From Desulfitobacterium hafniense DCB-2 (GTDB lineage Bacteria; Bacillota; Desulfitobacteriia; Desulfitobacteriales; Desulfitobacteriaceae): 64,000 nucleotides of DNA. Each line of letters starts with the position of its first letter. Position 1 is the first letter of the stretch. The notes under the pieces were generated by a model, which was not told the DNA's origin, did no database searches, and worked only from the letters and a program-made list of their open reading frames with translations. The stretch spans positions 3,569,001 through 3,633,000 of the forward strand of contig NC_011830.1 in the NCBI RefSeq assembly GCF_000021925.1. Direction: 5' to 3'. This document shows, piece by piece, positions 16,992 through 26,190 of the stretch. The position numbers and the translations under genes are program-made.

Positions 16992-18167
16992 CTACACTAT
17001 ACCGATCTCTTCATCGGTCAAGTAGCAGGCTGGATCGGATTCCCAGAAATCTCCGGTGACAGCTTCCGCACGGGTGCGGAAATTGCCGTTACAGTTATTT
17101 AAGTACTGACAGCGGGCGCAACGGCCTTTGAGAAGGGGTTTGCGATCCTTTAACCCAGCCAGGATAGGATGGTTCAGATCCGTCCAGATCTCTCCGAATT
17201 TCCGTTCCCGCACATTGCCGAAGGTGATATGTTGAGTAAATTGATCCGGATGCACATAGCCCAGAGGGTCTACTTCCCCGAAAGCGATCCCGGAGCGGTT
17301 GCCTCCGTTCATGCTGATCAATTCCTTGATTTTTTGAGCCTTCTCCGGGTCATCCTTTAACGTACGCAGGTAAAGATAAACCCCGTCACAGTGGTTATCC
17401 ACCGTTAAAATCTCTTTGCGGAGTCCCCGTTCTTCAAAGTCGATGGTCCGCCGGATGATGGTCTCCATGGCCTGTCTGGACTGCTCGGGGGTGACATCCT
17501 CAGCGATCATTTGATTGCCCCGTCCGGAATAGACCAGGTGATAGAAGCAGACCCGATCGATATTTTCTTCTTCAATAAAGTCAAAGATCTTATCCAGCTC
17601 CGCATAATTATGGCTATTAATCGTAAAGCGCAGCCCTACCCGCTGGCCTACGGCGACACAGTTCTGAATGCCCGCCATGGCCGCTTGGAAAGCCCCTTGC
17701 TTGCCGCGGAATTTATCATTAACCTCCCGCAAGCCATCCAAGGAGATGCCCACATAGCCTACGCCAATGTTTTTAATGCGTTGGGCCACTTCCCTGGTGA
17801 TCAAGGTGCCATTGGTGGATAGAGTGGGACGGATCCCTTTGGCGGCGGCATATTCAGCCAGTTCAAAAAAATCCGGGCGAATCAAGGGTTCCCCCCCTGA
17901 GAAAAGCAGCACCGGCACTTTAAAATCGGCCAAATCATCAATAAAGCGTTTGGCCTCTTCTGTGGTCAATTCACCTTGATACTTTTGGGCATCGGATTCC
18001 ATATAACAGTGGGCGCATTGCAAATTGCAGGTCCGGGTCGAGTTCCAGACCACCACCGGACCTGATCCGGAAGTGGTTCCGTGCATAGACCCTTTTGACC
18101 CTTTGCTGTAGCGCAGCGAATCACCGAAGTACTCTGTATTAAAAAGCAATTTTGTTAAACTGATCAT
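16992..18167 (-). CDS. ahbC: radical SAM protein AhbC-like (NirJ1), 12,18-didecarboxysiroheme deacetylase
   Basis: 391 residues. An N-terminal extension of about 45 residues (MISLTKLLFNTEYFGDSLRY) precedes the radical SAM motif CNLQCAHC (~48-55), GGEPLIRP (~97) and a SPASM C-terminus with CARCQYLNNC (~350-360). The NirJ1/AhbC group removes the two acetate side chains of didecarboxysiroheme as methyls, giving Fe-coproporphyrin III. Identification comes from the N-terminal extension and pairing with the NirJ2/AhbD gene. ATG overlaps the stop of cobA/hemD by four bases. Confidence 0.85.
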   Translation of the reverse strand: MISLTKLLFNTEYFGDSLRYSKGSKGSMHGTTSGSGPVVVWNSTRTCNLQCAHCYMESDAQKYQGELTTEEAKRFIDDLADFKVPVLLFSGGEPLIRPDFFELAEYAAAKGIRPTLSTNGTLITREVAQRIKNIGVGYVGISLDGLREVNDKFRGKQGAFQAAMAGIQNCVAVGQRVGLRFTINSHNYAELDKIFDFIEEENIDRVCFYHLVYSGRGNQMIAEDVTPEQSRQAMETIIRRTIDFEERGLRKEILTVDNHCDGVYLYLRTLKDDPEKAQKIKELISMNGGNRSGIAFGEVDPLGYVHPDQFTQHITFGNVRERKFGEIWTDLNHPILAGLKDRKPLLKGRCARCQYLNNCNGNFRTRAEAVTGDFWESDPACYLTDEEIGIV

Positions 18168-19678
18168 TCCTCGTTCCCCCTTGCCAGAGTCTCAAGCAGC
18201 CCCTTAATAGTATACTGCTTTGCTTCCCGGTAAATGCTCAACCCAAATTCCTGAGCTGTTTTGCTGGTAATGGGACCGATAGAATAGAGTTTAACTCCAT
18301 CCAAAAGGCTTTGCCTGCCATCAATTAATTGCAGGAAATTGCGTACTGTGGAGGAACTGGTAAAGGTAACAGCCGCTACAGCTTTCTCCTCCAGCAACTT
18401 CATCAATTCCTCCTTGTTGGCATTCCCCAAAACTGTACGATAGGTGGGAACATCCCAGACATCCGCCCCTAAAGCTTTCAGGGATTCGGGCAGAATATCC
18501 CGGGCTTCTTCGGCCCGGGCCAGGAGCACACTTTGACCGGGCAGAACCCGGCTGGCCAGCCCTTCGATGATTTTTTCAGCACGATATTCTTCAGGAACAA
18601 AAGAGACCTTCAGGCAGCGCTTCTCCAAAGCATCTCTGGTGGCCGGACCGATAGCGACCACATCCATACCGGCCAGATCACGAACGTCCCTGCCCTGCTC
18701 CATGAGAACTTTAAAGAATTCCTCCACGCCGTTGACACTGGTAAAGATCAGCCATTCAAACCGCTTCAGGTTCTTGATGGCCTGAATCAGGGGCTGAGGG
18801 TCCCTGGGGGGTACGATTTCAATCGCCGGAAACTCCCAGGGTTCTCCGCCCAGATCTTCAATGCCTTGAGACAAGGCGCTGGCTTGATGCCTGGCCCGGG
18901 TCACAATGATCCGCTGACCGAAGAGAGGTCTCTTTTCGAACCATTGCAGTTTCTCCCTTAGTTGAACAACCTCTCCCACGATGATGATCGAGGGGTTGGT
19001 AAAGCCTTCTTCCTTTACCAATTGAGCAATATTTTGAAGTTCACCGACCAGCACCCTTTGTTCCGGCCGGGTCCCCCATTGGATAATTCCCACAGGGGTT
19101 GACGGTGAACGGCCATTTTCCATAAGTTTAGTGGCGATCAAGGACAGATTTTCCATGCCCATCAAAAAGATTAAAGTCCCGTGAGCCGTGGCTAAATGTT
19201 CCCAAGCCAAAGCCGAGCTGTTTTTAGTGGGGTCTTCATGACCGGTTATGACAGCAAAAGAAGAGGTTAAATCACGATGAGTCACCGGGATACCTGCATA
19301 AGCAGGTACGGAAATCGCTGAGGTAACACCGGGAACAATATCAAAGGGAATCCCTGCCTGAAGCAGATCCTCTGCTTCTTCCCCACCGCGTCCAAAAACA
19401 AAAGGGTCCCCCCCCTTTAAACGCGTCACTATTTTACCCTCCAGGCCTTTCTGAACCAGAAGAGCGTTGATCTCTTCCTGGCGCAGGGTGTGCCGGTCCG
19501 GGGATTTCCCTACATAAATAAGTTCACAATCGGGACGGGCTAAGGTCAGGAGACGGCGTGAAGCCAGGCGATCGTAGATCAGCACATCGGCCTTGGCAAT
19601 GCACTCCGCGCCCTTAACTGTAATGAGTTTCGGATCCCCTGGCCCGGCACCGACCAAATATACATATCCTTTGTCCAA
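18164..19678 (-). CDS. cobA-hemD: fused uroporphyrinogen-III C-methyltransferase / uroporphyrinogen-III synthase
   Basis: 504 residues. Residues 1-245 are a SUMT (VYLVGAGPGDPKLITVKG at the N-terminus, RLKGGDPFVFGRGGEE ~85-100, PGVTSAI). Residues ~255-504 are HemD (LFGQRIIVTRARHQAS, FTSVNGVEEFF, TFTSSSTVRNF). HemD closes and inverts ring D to make uroporphyrinogen III, and SUMT methylates it twice to precorrin-2. The fusion is common in Firmicutes and channels flux towards siroheme. It lies 46 bases downstream of hemC and overlaps ahbC. Confidence 0.95.
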   Translation of the reverse strand: MDKGYVYLVGAGPGDPKLITVKGAECIAKADVLIYDRLASRRLLTLARPDCELIYVGKSPDRHTLRQEEINALLVQKGLEGKIVTRLKGGDPFVFGRGGEEAEDLLQAGIPFDIVPGVTSAISVPAYAGIPVTHRDLTSSFAVITGHEDPTKNSSALAWEHLATAHGTLIFLMGMENLSLIATKLMENGRSPSTPVGIIQWGTRPEQRVLVGELQNIAQLVKEEGFTNPSIIIVGEVVQLREKLQWFEKRPLFGQRIIVTRARHQASALSQGIEDLGGEPWEFPAIEIVPPRDPQPLIQAIKNLKRFEWLIFTSVNGVEEFFKVLMEQGRDVRDLAGMDVVAIGPATRDALEKRCLKVSFVPEEYRAEKIIEGLASRVLPGQSVLLARAEEARDILPESLKALGADVWDVPTYRTVLGNANKEELMKLLEEKAVAAVTFTSSSTVRNFLQLIDGRQSLLDGVKLYSIGPITSKTAQEFGLSIYREAKQYTIKGLLETLARGNEE

Positions 19679-19724
19679 ATCAGAACACTCCTTGCTTGCT
19701 GTAGCGTATTATGAGCATAACAAC

Positions 19725-20651
19725 TTACTTTTCTAAGGGTGTACGAATCTCCTGCAGGATCTCCAGGGCTCCTTGAGCAATCAGCAGATCGGCAGCTTGC
19801 CTGCCCAGTTCTTCAGGATGCTCTCCCGACAGAGTGACCTTCAGGATGCGTTGACCGTCCAAGGAAGCGACCATTCCCTTCAGAACAATCTGTTGCTGCT
19901 CTGTCACAGCCCAGGCTCCGATGGGAATCTGACAGCCCCCTTCCAAGCGGTAGAGGAGAGCCCGTTCTGCTTTGACGGCTCTTTCCGTATCCCCATGGTT
20001 CAGCAAGTCAAGCATTTCCCTGACATCAGCCCGTTGGGCAGCAATCTCCACAGCAATGGCTCCTTGGCCTACTGCTGAAAGCATAATCTCTTCAGAGATG
20101 TATTCGGTGATCCGGTCTTCCCAGCCTAAGCGTTTCACACCGGCCGCTGCCAGAACGATACCTGCCATATCGGACTCCTGGAGCTTCCGCCAACGGGTCT
20201 GGAGATTGCCGCGCAAATCCGCAAAAGACAGATCGGAGCGATAATTCTGCAGCTGGGCTTTGCGCCTTAAACTGCTGGTGCCGATGATTGAGCCGGCCGG
20301 TAATGACCCTAAAGGCGTGCCGTCTTTACTTAAAAAAACATCCCGCGGCTCTTCTCTCTCGCAAAAAGCGGCGATTTCCAATCCTGGGGGCAAGACCGTA
20401 GGCAGATCCTTGAGGCTATGAACAGCACAATCAATCTCCCCATTGAGAAGACCAACTTCCAACTCTTTTGTAAAAAGACCCTTGTCGCCGATTTTAGCAA
20501 GGGGGACATCAAGAATCTTATCTCCCTTTGTTTTCATGGGGACCAGGACAAACTCTCTTTCCGGGTAATACTCTTCCAGTTTCCTTTTCACCCATTCGGC
20601 TTGCCAAAGGGCCAGCTGACTATCCCGTGTACCTATTTTAACGCTTCCCAT
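19725..20651 (-). CDS. hemC: hydroxymethylbilane synthase (porphobilinogen deaminase)
   Basis: 308 residues from ATG 20649-20651, behind GGGGGAGCAC. Upstream in-frame starts would run into hemA. Begins [19 protein letters not shown]. The dipyrromethane-cofactor cysteine is in [12 protein letters not shown] (~240), and [12 protein letters not shown] and DLRGNLQTR are present. It polymerises four porphobilinogens to hydroxymethylbilane, the HemD substrate. Full length. Lies 10 bases after hemA. Confidence 0.96.
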
Positions 20652-20661
20652 GTGCTCCCCC

Positions 20662-21993
20662 TTAACCTTGGTTGGAATGATGACTGGCGGCATGATGAAC
20701 ACTCCACCCCGCATGAGGTGAAAGCTCATTACCATCCAAGTCAAATAAATTCTGAAGTATTTCCGTATAAAGATGACCTTGGCTGGTATTGGCTGCTTCC
20801 TTCAAATTGGCAATAGGAGCATGCAGAAGATGAGTTACGATGGAGTTGGCCATGGACCGGATAATCTTCTCCTGTTTCTCATCGATAGGACCCAGTTTAT
20901 TCAAGGCGCTTTTCAGCATAATCTCCCGGACCTCCTCCCCACGACGCTGCAAAGCAACGATGGTGGGAACTACATACAAAGAATTATGCCACTTCACAAA
21001 GCGTCCCATCTCTTCTTCGAGAATCCTCCCAGCCTGCAGGGCTGCTTCCTCCCGGGCTTTTTGATGGGAGTCCACTACTCCCCGCAAGTCATCGATGTCA
21101 AACAAAGTCACACCTTCTAATTCTCCCACATTGGGATGAATATCCCGGGGTACGGCGATATCGATCAGCAATAAAGCCCGCTGCCGGCGCTGTTCCATAA
21201 CCCGCCTCATGCGCTCCGGCTTGATGACAAAATGAGCGGCAGCCGTTGCCGAAATAACGATATCGGCTTCGGCCAAGGCCGTATCCAATTCTTCATAAGG
21301 AATGGCTCTTCCTGAGAATTCCTCTGCCAAGGCTTGAGCGCGCTGCATAGAACGGTTGGACACCAATACAGTATCCGCTCCGCTGGCCACCAAATGCTTG
21401 GCCGTCAGAGCGCTCATCTCCCCTGCCCCTAAAATCAAAATACTCTTGCCTTGCACATCGCCAAAGGTTTGCTTGGCCAACTCTACCGCTGTGTAAGAAA
21501 CCGAGGTGGGATGCTGGTCAATTTGTGTCTCGGAGCGGACCCTTTTTCCCACTGCCAAGGCATTTTGAAAAATGGCATGAATAATTTTATTGCTTAGATT
21601 AAGCTGTGATGATTTTTCGTAGGCCTCCGCTACCTGGCCCAGGATTTGAGTTTCACCCATCACCATGGAGTCCAGGCCGGCGACGACACGGAAAAGATGG
21701 CGTACGGAATCATAAAGAGTATGGACATAAAGATATTGATTAATATCTTCTTCGCGAAGCTTCCCATGCCGGGCCAGAAATTTCTTAATCACACTGACTC
21801 CCAGTTCCACTTCTGGAGTGGCGGCATAGATCTCCAAACGATTGCAGGTGCTTAACAACACTATCCCGTTTAAGGCGGATAGTTCATTCAATTCCATTAA
21901 GGCTTTATTGATCTCCGAAGGATGAAAGCTGACCTTCTCGCGAATCTCTACTGGAGCCGTTTTATGGTTCAACCCAATAGTGATTGGAAACAC
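20662..21993 (-). CDS. hemA: glutamyl-tRNA reductase
   Basis: 443 residues with GTG start 21991-21993, overlapping the end of sirC by 25 bases. N-terminus [17 protein letters not shown]. The catalytic cysteine is residue 50 in [12 protein letters not shown]. The NADPH domain has [14 protein letters not shown] (~190), followed by a C-terminal dimerisation helix. It reduces Glu-tRNA to glutamate-1-semialdehyde, the committed step of the C5 route. All following tetrapyrrole genes lie downstream in one direction. Confidence 0.96.
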
Positions 21994-22607
21994 TTCTGCA
22001 TTACTCCCTTCGCGTCGTCCAGCCGACCGTTTTTTATAAGCTCAAGCATCTCTCCATCCGTAGCGCGATTCCAAAACTTTTCCTTCTGCTCCGCTGTCAG
22101 CCGGGCTTTAACGTCCTTACGCCAGCTTCCCAGCAAAGTCAGGTAATCCTCGTAGGCCTCCCCATAGTGTTCTGCCAGCTCGGCCCGAATCTGCCGGGCG
22201 ACAATGGGGCTGCTCCCTCCCGTAGAGACGGCAATGCTTAAATCTCCCCGTTCTAATATAGAGGGTACAATAAACGTACATTTCTCCGGATCATCCACCA
22301 CATTGATCAGGCGCATGGATTTTTGAGCGTCTCCGGCAGCGGCGCTGTTAACCTCCTCGATTTCCGTACAGGAAAATACCAGCACCTCATCCTGCAGATC
22401 ATCGGCAGAATACTCCTTTTTCTTCCACAGACATCGTTCATCATCCACCAGCTCCACCAATTCAGGGTGAAGCTCGGGTGAGACGATACGAACGACAGCA
22501 CCATGCTCCAGCAGGGTCTTCACCTTGCGCAAAGCGACTGTTCCTCCGCCCACGACTAAAACCGGCTTATTCTGCAACTCAACATAGATGGGGTAATAAT
22601 GTGACAC
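21969..22607 (-). CDS. sirC: precorrin-2 dehydrogenase (SirC/CysG-B type)
   Basis: 212 residues, GTG start behind CGGGGGG. N-terminal NAD-binding motif PVLVVGGGTVALRKVKTLL (~15-33), then STGGSSPIVARQIR (~115-128), typical of the Met8p/CysG-B/SirC family. It oxidises precorrin-2 to sirohydrochlorin. CysG and Met8p also insert iron, but SirC does not. No separate SirB/CbiX chelatase is in this operon, so either this protein has both activities or the chelatase is elsewhere. Second tetrapyrrole gene after ccsA. Confidence 0.9.
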   Translation of the reverse strand: MSHYYPIYVELQNKPVLVVGGGTVALRKVKTLLEHGAVVRIVSPELHPELVELVDDERCLWKKKEYSADDLQDEVLVFSCTEIEEVNSAAAGDAQKSMRLINVVDDPEKCTFIVPSILERGDLSIAVSTGGSSPIVARQIRAELAEHYGEAYEDYLTLLGSWRKDVKARLTAEQKEKFWNRATDGEMLELIKNGRLDDAKGVMQKCFQSLLG

Positions 22608-22741
22608 GTACAGCCCCCCGCTTCTTTTTTAGAACCCTTAAAATTTAAATCATTCTAATCACATCTTACAACGAAAATCCCAACTAAAAAACAAGCAATT
22701 TCTTATGGGATGATTAAGTGTTTTTATGAACAAGCTCTTCT

Positions 22742-23596
22742 TTAGGCGTAAGAATGCAACCCTGGAAGCAGGTAATTCACCCCAAAGAATGTAAACAACA
22801 CGGCTGCAAAACCAATGATGGCCATCCAAGCCGCCCGTTTTCCTTTCCAGCCATACATCAAACGGGCATGGAGGTAGGCAGCGTAGATAATCCAAGTGAT
22901 CAGGGACCAGGTTTCTTTGGGGTCCCAGGACCAGTAGGTGCCCCAGGCATAGTTAGCCCAAATAGCGCCGGTAACGATACACAGGGTCAACATCGGGAAG
23001 GCAAAGCCAATCATCTTATAAGCCAGTTCATCCAGAACATTTTCAGGGGGGAAACGGTTGAGCCAGGTTTCTTTTTCATGCTTTTCATGGGAACCGGCGC
23101 CGGTTTTAAGCAGATACATGATTCCCAAACCGCAGGAAATAGCAAAGGCTCCATAGGCCAGCATAGCAGTGAACACATGGAAGGTCAACCACTGGCTTTT
23201 CAAAGCCGGTGGGATAGCTCCAGCCACTCTTTCCGAAGGGCCCATTTTCATGATAATAAACATAAGCAATATGAAGGTTACAGGCATGACAAAGCTGCCC
23301 AGAGCTTTAATCTTATAGCGGAACTCCGCAAAGATATAAATAATGACAATTCCCCAACAGAAGGTAAGAATAAATTCATAACCATTGGTTAATGGCGGCC
23401 GCTGCGTAATCACCCAGCGCAAAGCGATGGCCGCTGTATTGGCTATCAGTCCGATGATGGCAGCGAATGTACCCAGGTGGGTAACGACGTCTTTTTTAGC
23501 AGCCATCCCGATCCAATAGAAGACGGTGCTTCCTATGTAAGCTCCAACCATGATATAAAATAAAATGACTTCGAAATTTTCCATGGATCCGCCCAA
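22742..23596 (-). CDS. ccsA: cytochrome c biogenesis protein CcsA/ResC family
   Basis: 284 residues, about eight TM helices. The tryptophan-rich haem-handling motif WGTYWSWDPKETWSL (~225-239) and conserved histidines (for example HVFTAMLAYG) identify the haem-presenting component of System II cytochrome c maturation. TTG 23594-23596 is nine bases after AAAGGAG. A downstream ATG at 23584 is too far from it. Together with ResB just upstream it transports haem and ligates it to CxxCH apocytochromes outside the membrane. Confidence 0.92.
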   Translation of the reverse strand: MGGSMENFEVILFYIMVGAYIGSTVFYWIGMAAKKDVVTHLGTFAAIIGLIANTAAIALRWVITQRPPLTNGYEFILTFCWGIVIIYIFAEFRYKIKALGSFVMPVTFILLMFIIMKMGPSERVAGAIPPALKSQWLTFHVFTAMLAYGAFAISCGLGIMYLLKTGAGSHEKHEKETWLNRFPPENVLDELAYKMIGFAFPMLTLCIVTGAIWANYAWGTYWSWDPKETWSLITWIIYAAYLHARLMYGWKGKRAAWMAIIGFAAVLFTFFGVNYLLPGLHSYA

Positions 23597-23620
23597 CGAT
23601 ATCGACTCCTTTACACAAAA

Positions 23621-24925
23621 TTATGATATTCCTTCTACTTCAGCAACAATGCGGTCGAACTCTTCTTTGACTCCCATGCTCAGCTTTCCGGTGTAAGCTC
23701 CCAAAGTCAAGGTTGCCTCCTGGGTCTCATGATTAGCCTCCAAAACACCTGCTATCCGAACAGGCCGCCAGTAGAAGGATAAAAGCAATCCCACCATTAA
23801 AAGGCCGCTTCCCAGCCAGACAATCCCTACTCCGGGATCTGCTTTAATCTGTAATCCTGTGAATGCTATCGCTTTATCAAAGGTTATGGTATAAGCATCC
23901 TGGATGTTCTTGGATTCTCCCGGTGTGAGCTGCCCCATATCCAACTGCCTCTGCTCATCAAAAACCTGATAAAGGATCACGGACTCTTGGGGGCTTGTTT
24001 TCATGGCCGCCAGCACAAAGTAAAGATTGGTTCCCGGTGCATTAAAATAACCATACCCATTCTGGAGTGCTACCGGAAAGGTCTTATCGCCCATTTCCAC
24101 AGTAAATTGGGCTCCCGGCGCATAGCTGGATTGGTAGAAGGTTACACCCTTATAGGTCAAGGGATGATTCACAGAAATGGATTGGCGGTGAACCTCTGTA
24201 CCTGATTCAATGATACTAAGATCGGTATACCAGTTATCCCTCTCTCCGCTGGGCAGAATCCTATCTTCCACCGAATTGATCTTAACCATAAAGTTTTCTT
24301 TTACCTGGCCTTTATAGAGGTCAATCTCCTGAATGGGAACCACGCTTCCTTCACCGGCCATCATATACCCTTTAAAGCCGGAGAGGGACCCGATCAGAGC
24401 ACCAAGGATTAAGATGACAAAAGCAAGATGAGTGATGAAGGAGCCCCAACTGCCCATGCGCCGCTTCTGTGCTGTAAAACTCCATTGACCTTCGCCTGCC
24501 GCTTCGGTAAGGCGAAACCCCTTCTTCTTAAGAACTTCCTGAGTTCTTTGTTTTAGGACATCTTCAGTCTGCCCAGATAGTTTGGCGCTAATCTTCTGAG
24601 GCAGACTGGACTTATCCCGGGGAGCCTCGGGATTAAATGTCAACTTATAGATTCCCCCAAAACGCTGTACACTACACACAATGAGATTAATACAGAGTAG
24701 ACCTAATAAGAATTGAAACAAAGGTGAAGAATAGATATGGGTAAATCCTAAAGTTCTCCAAATCTCAGCAACTGCATGTGCTCCTTCGGGATCGAGGGAT
24801 TCCTGTGGTACCAGAGTTCCTATCCCTGAAACCAGTGCAACGATTCCGAGTAATACCAACCCTGTTTTCATTGAGCTGAAGATGTCCCAAATTTTTTCAA
24901 TCAATCCGTCAGACCTATTGCTCAT
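23621..24925 (-). CDS. resB: cytochrome c biogenesis protein ResB
   Basis: 434 residues, ATG behind GGAGGTTATT. Three N-terminal TM helices (MKTGLVLLGIVALVSGIGTLVP ~19-40, SSPLFQFLLGLLCINLIVC ~60-78, SFITHLAFVILILGALIG ~168), a large external domain, and a final TM (GSGLLMVGLLLSFYWRPV ~375-392). This is the ResB/Ccs1 architecture. It works with CcsA. First gene of the long haem operon, which runs without an obvious internal terminator to 12367. Confidence 0.92.
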   Translation of the reverse strand: MSNRSDGLIEKIWDIFSSMKTGLVLLGIVALVSGIGTLVPQESLDPEGAHAVAEIWRTLGFTHIYSSPLFQFLLGLLCINLIVCSVQRFGGIYKLTFNPEAPRDKSSLPQKISAKLSGQTEDVLKQRTQEVLKKKGFRLTEAAGEGQWSFTAQKRRMGSWGSFITHLAFVILILGALIGSLSGFKGYMMAGEGSVVPIQEIDLYKGQVKENFMVKINSVEDRILPSGERDNWYTDLSIIESGTEVHRQSISVNHPLTYKGVTFYQSSYAPGAQFTVEMGDKTFPVALQNGYGYFNAPGTNLYFVLAAMKTSPQESVILYQVFDEQRQLDMGQLTPGESKNIQDAYTITFDKAIAFTGLQIKADPGVGIVWLGSGLLMVGLLLSFYWRPVRIAGVLEANHETQEATLTLGAYTGKLSMGVKEEFDRIVAEVEGIS

Positions 24926-25146
24926 AATAACCTCCAGTATAAATTATGGAATTATTCAAAGGATTATTTTATGTATTATTTTACTATATATTCTCAGGTT
25001 AGCCTAGGATGAAAGTTTGTTTCACAGAAAAATCACGATTCATTTAGGGTTTCCATAGGATTCTGTAAGGGTTTGTTAAGGGTTGAAAAAGGATTTATTA
25101 AGATCTCCCCCATTAAGTTACAAAAAGTACATAAAGTGTCAAAAAA
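24926..25146. other. promoter region of the resB-haem operon
   Basis: About 220 AT-rich bases upstream of resB without a gene. Minus-strand AT boxes such as TATAGTAAAAT near 24985 could be part of a promoter, but no clear -35 element is seen. Nothing else recognised. Confidence 0.4.
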
Positions 25147-25196
25147 GGAGGCAAAGCTCTTCAACCCTGATCACCGGCATTGCGAGCTTTGCCTCC
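25147..25196 (-). terminator. terminator of the nrfCD-like operon
   Basis: GGAGGCAAAGCTC pairs exactly with GAGCTTTGCCTCC (13 bp). On the minus strand it is followed by TTTTTTGACAC, 30 bases after the nrfD-like stop. Confidence 0.85.
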
Positions 25197-25226
25197 CTAT
25201 TCTATTCCCAATCTATGAATTCTAAA

Positions 25227-26168
25227 CTACATTAAAGTACCGTTCCAAATAGGCAGTGCTGCAAAGATGACCACATAGCGCAGCACAAATCCCCCCAGAA
25301 CAACCAAAGCATCACTGAGCAGGAGCACATTGGCCAAGCCTTGCCCTTGCTCTAAGGCCACGGTGTTGCCGCTTCCAGCTGCCGCATGCAGAGCATGACC
25401 GGTATGAGCGGACCTGCCAAGTTTTCTCACTGCGAAAGCTGAGATCAGCAGAGGCACCACCAGTCCCAGTACCACAAGGAACAGCCAGAACCAAAGCGCC
25501 AGCCCGCCGGAAATGGCTTGAGCGGCAGAAGCGGCTTTCACCCCGCCACCGGCATTGGCCACGCTGAAGATAAAGGCGACGAGGATGATCTCAACGCTGA
25601 CAAGGCAGAAGTGAAGCTTGGAAATCTTGTACTCATCGGCATGTACGCCCTTATCAATGATATTGCCGACCAGGACCGTAATGGAAAGACCTGTGGAAAT
25701 GGCAGAAACAACGAATAATACCGGCATAACATAGGTATTCCAGAAAGGAATCGCTTCAACCACGGCAACGAGCAAACCTGTGTAAGCACATGTCGAGAAA
25801 GCCAGCAGTGCTCCGAGATGCTCTAACGCACCGGGAATCGCTTTTTTCTTCCAGACAAAGAAGGCAACCACTAACCCCACACAGATGAAGAGGGCAAGAA
25901 TATATACGCCCCAGGTCATGACTGAGGAGAAGTTACTTAAAAGGCCGATGAGCAGCCAGGGTTTCTTTAGTCCCTGACCCAAGTCAAATACTAAAAGCAC
26001 TGTACCAAAGGCCACGATGGGGGCAGCTATAAAATATCCGGCCCGTTGCAAAGCAGGTGAGTTCCCTAACCAGCCTCTCCCGGCAGCATAAGAAGTGAGG
26101 TATGCTCCGGCACCTAAACCACCTAAAAAGAGATATATAACGATTAACCATTGCCAATGAAGATGCAT
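25227..26168 (-). CDS. nrfD: NrfD/PsrC-type membrane subunit
   Basis: 313 residues with eight to nine TM helices. Begins with the NrfD-like pattern WQWLIVIYLFLGGLGAGAYL. NrfD/PsrC proteins are quinone-interacting membrane subunits that pair with a NrfC-type ferredoxin. The partner is immediately upstream, 22 bases away. No molybdopterin or multihaem catalytic subunit is adjacent, so the terminal redox reaction is unknown. It could exchange electrons between menaquinone and an unlinked or small cytochrome partner. Confidence 0.85.
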   Translation of the reverse strand: MHLHWQWLIVIYLFLGGLGAGAYLTSYAAGRGWLGNSPALQRAGYFIAAPIVAFGTVLLVFDLGQGLKKPWLLIGLLSNFSSVMTWGVYILALFICVGLVVAFFVWKKKAIPGALEHLGALLAFSTCAYTGLLVAVVEAIPFWNTYVMPVLFVVSAISTGLSITVLVGNIIDKGVHADEYKISKLHFCLVSVEIILVAFIFSVANAGGGVKAASAAQAISGGLALWFWLFLVVLGLVVPLLISAFAVRKLGRSAHTGHALHAAAGSGNTVALEQGQGLANVLLLSDALVVLGGFVLRYVVIFAALPIWNGTLM

Positions 26169-26190
26169 GTTTTTTCCTCCTCCTCTTTCC

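Noticed and set aside
22754..23392. A 212-codon plus-strand frame opposite ccsA
   Set aside because: Antisense to a clear membrane protein gene; rich in His, Gln and Gly without a domain.
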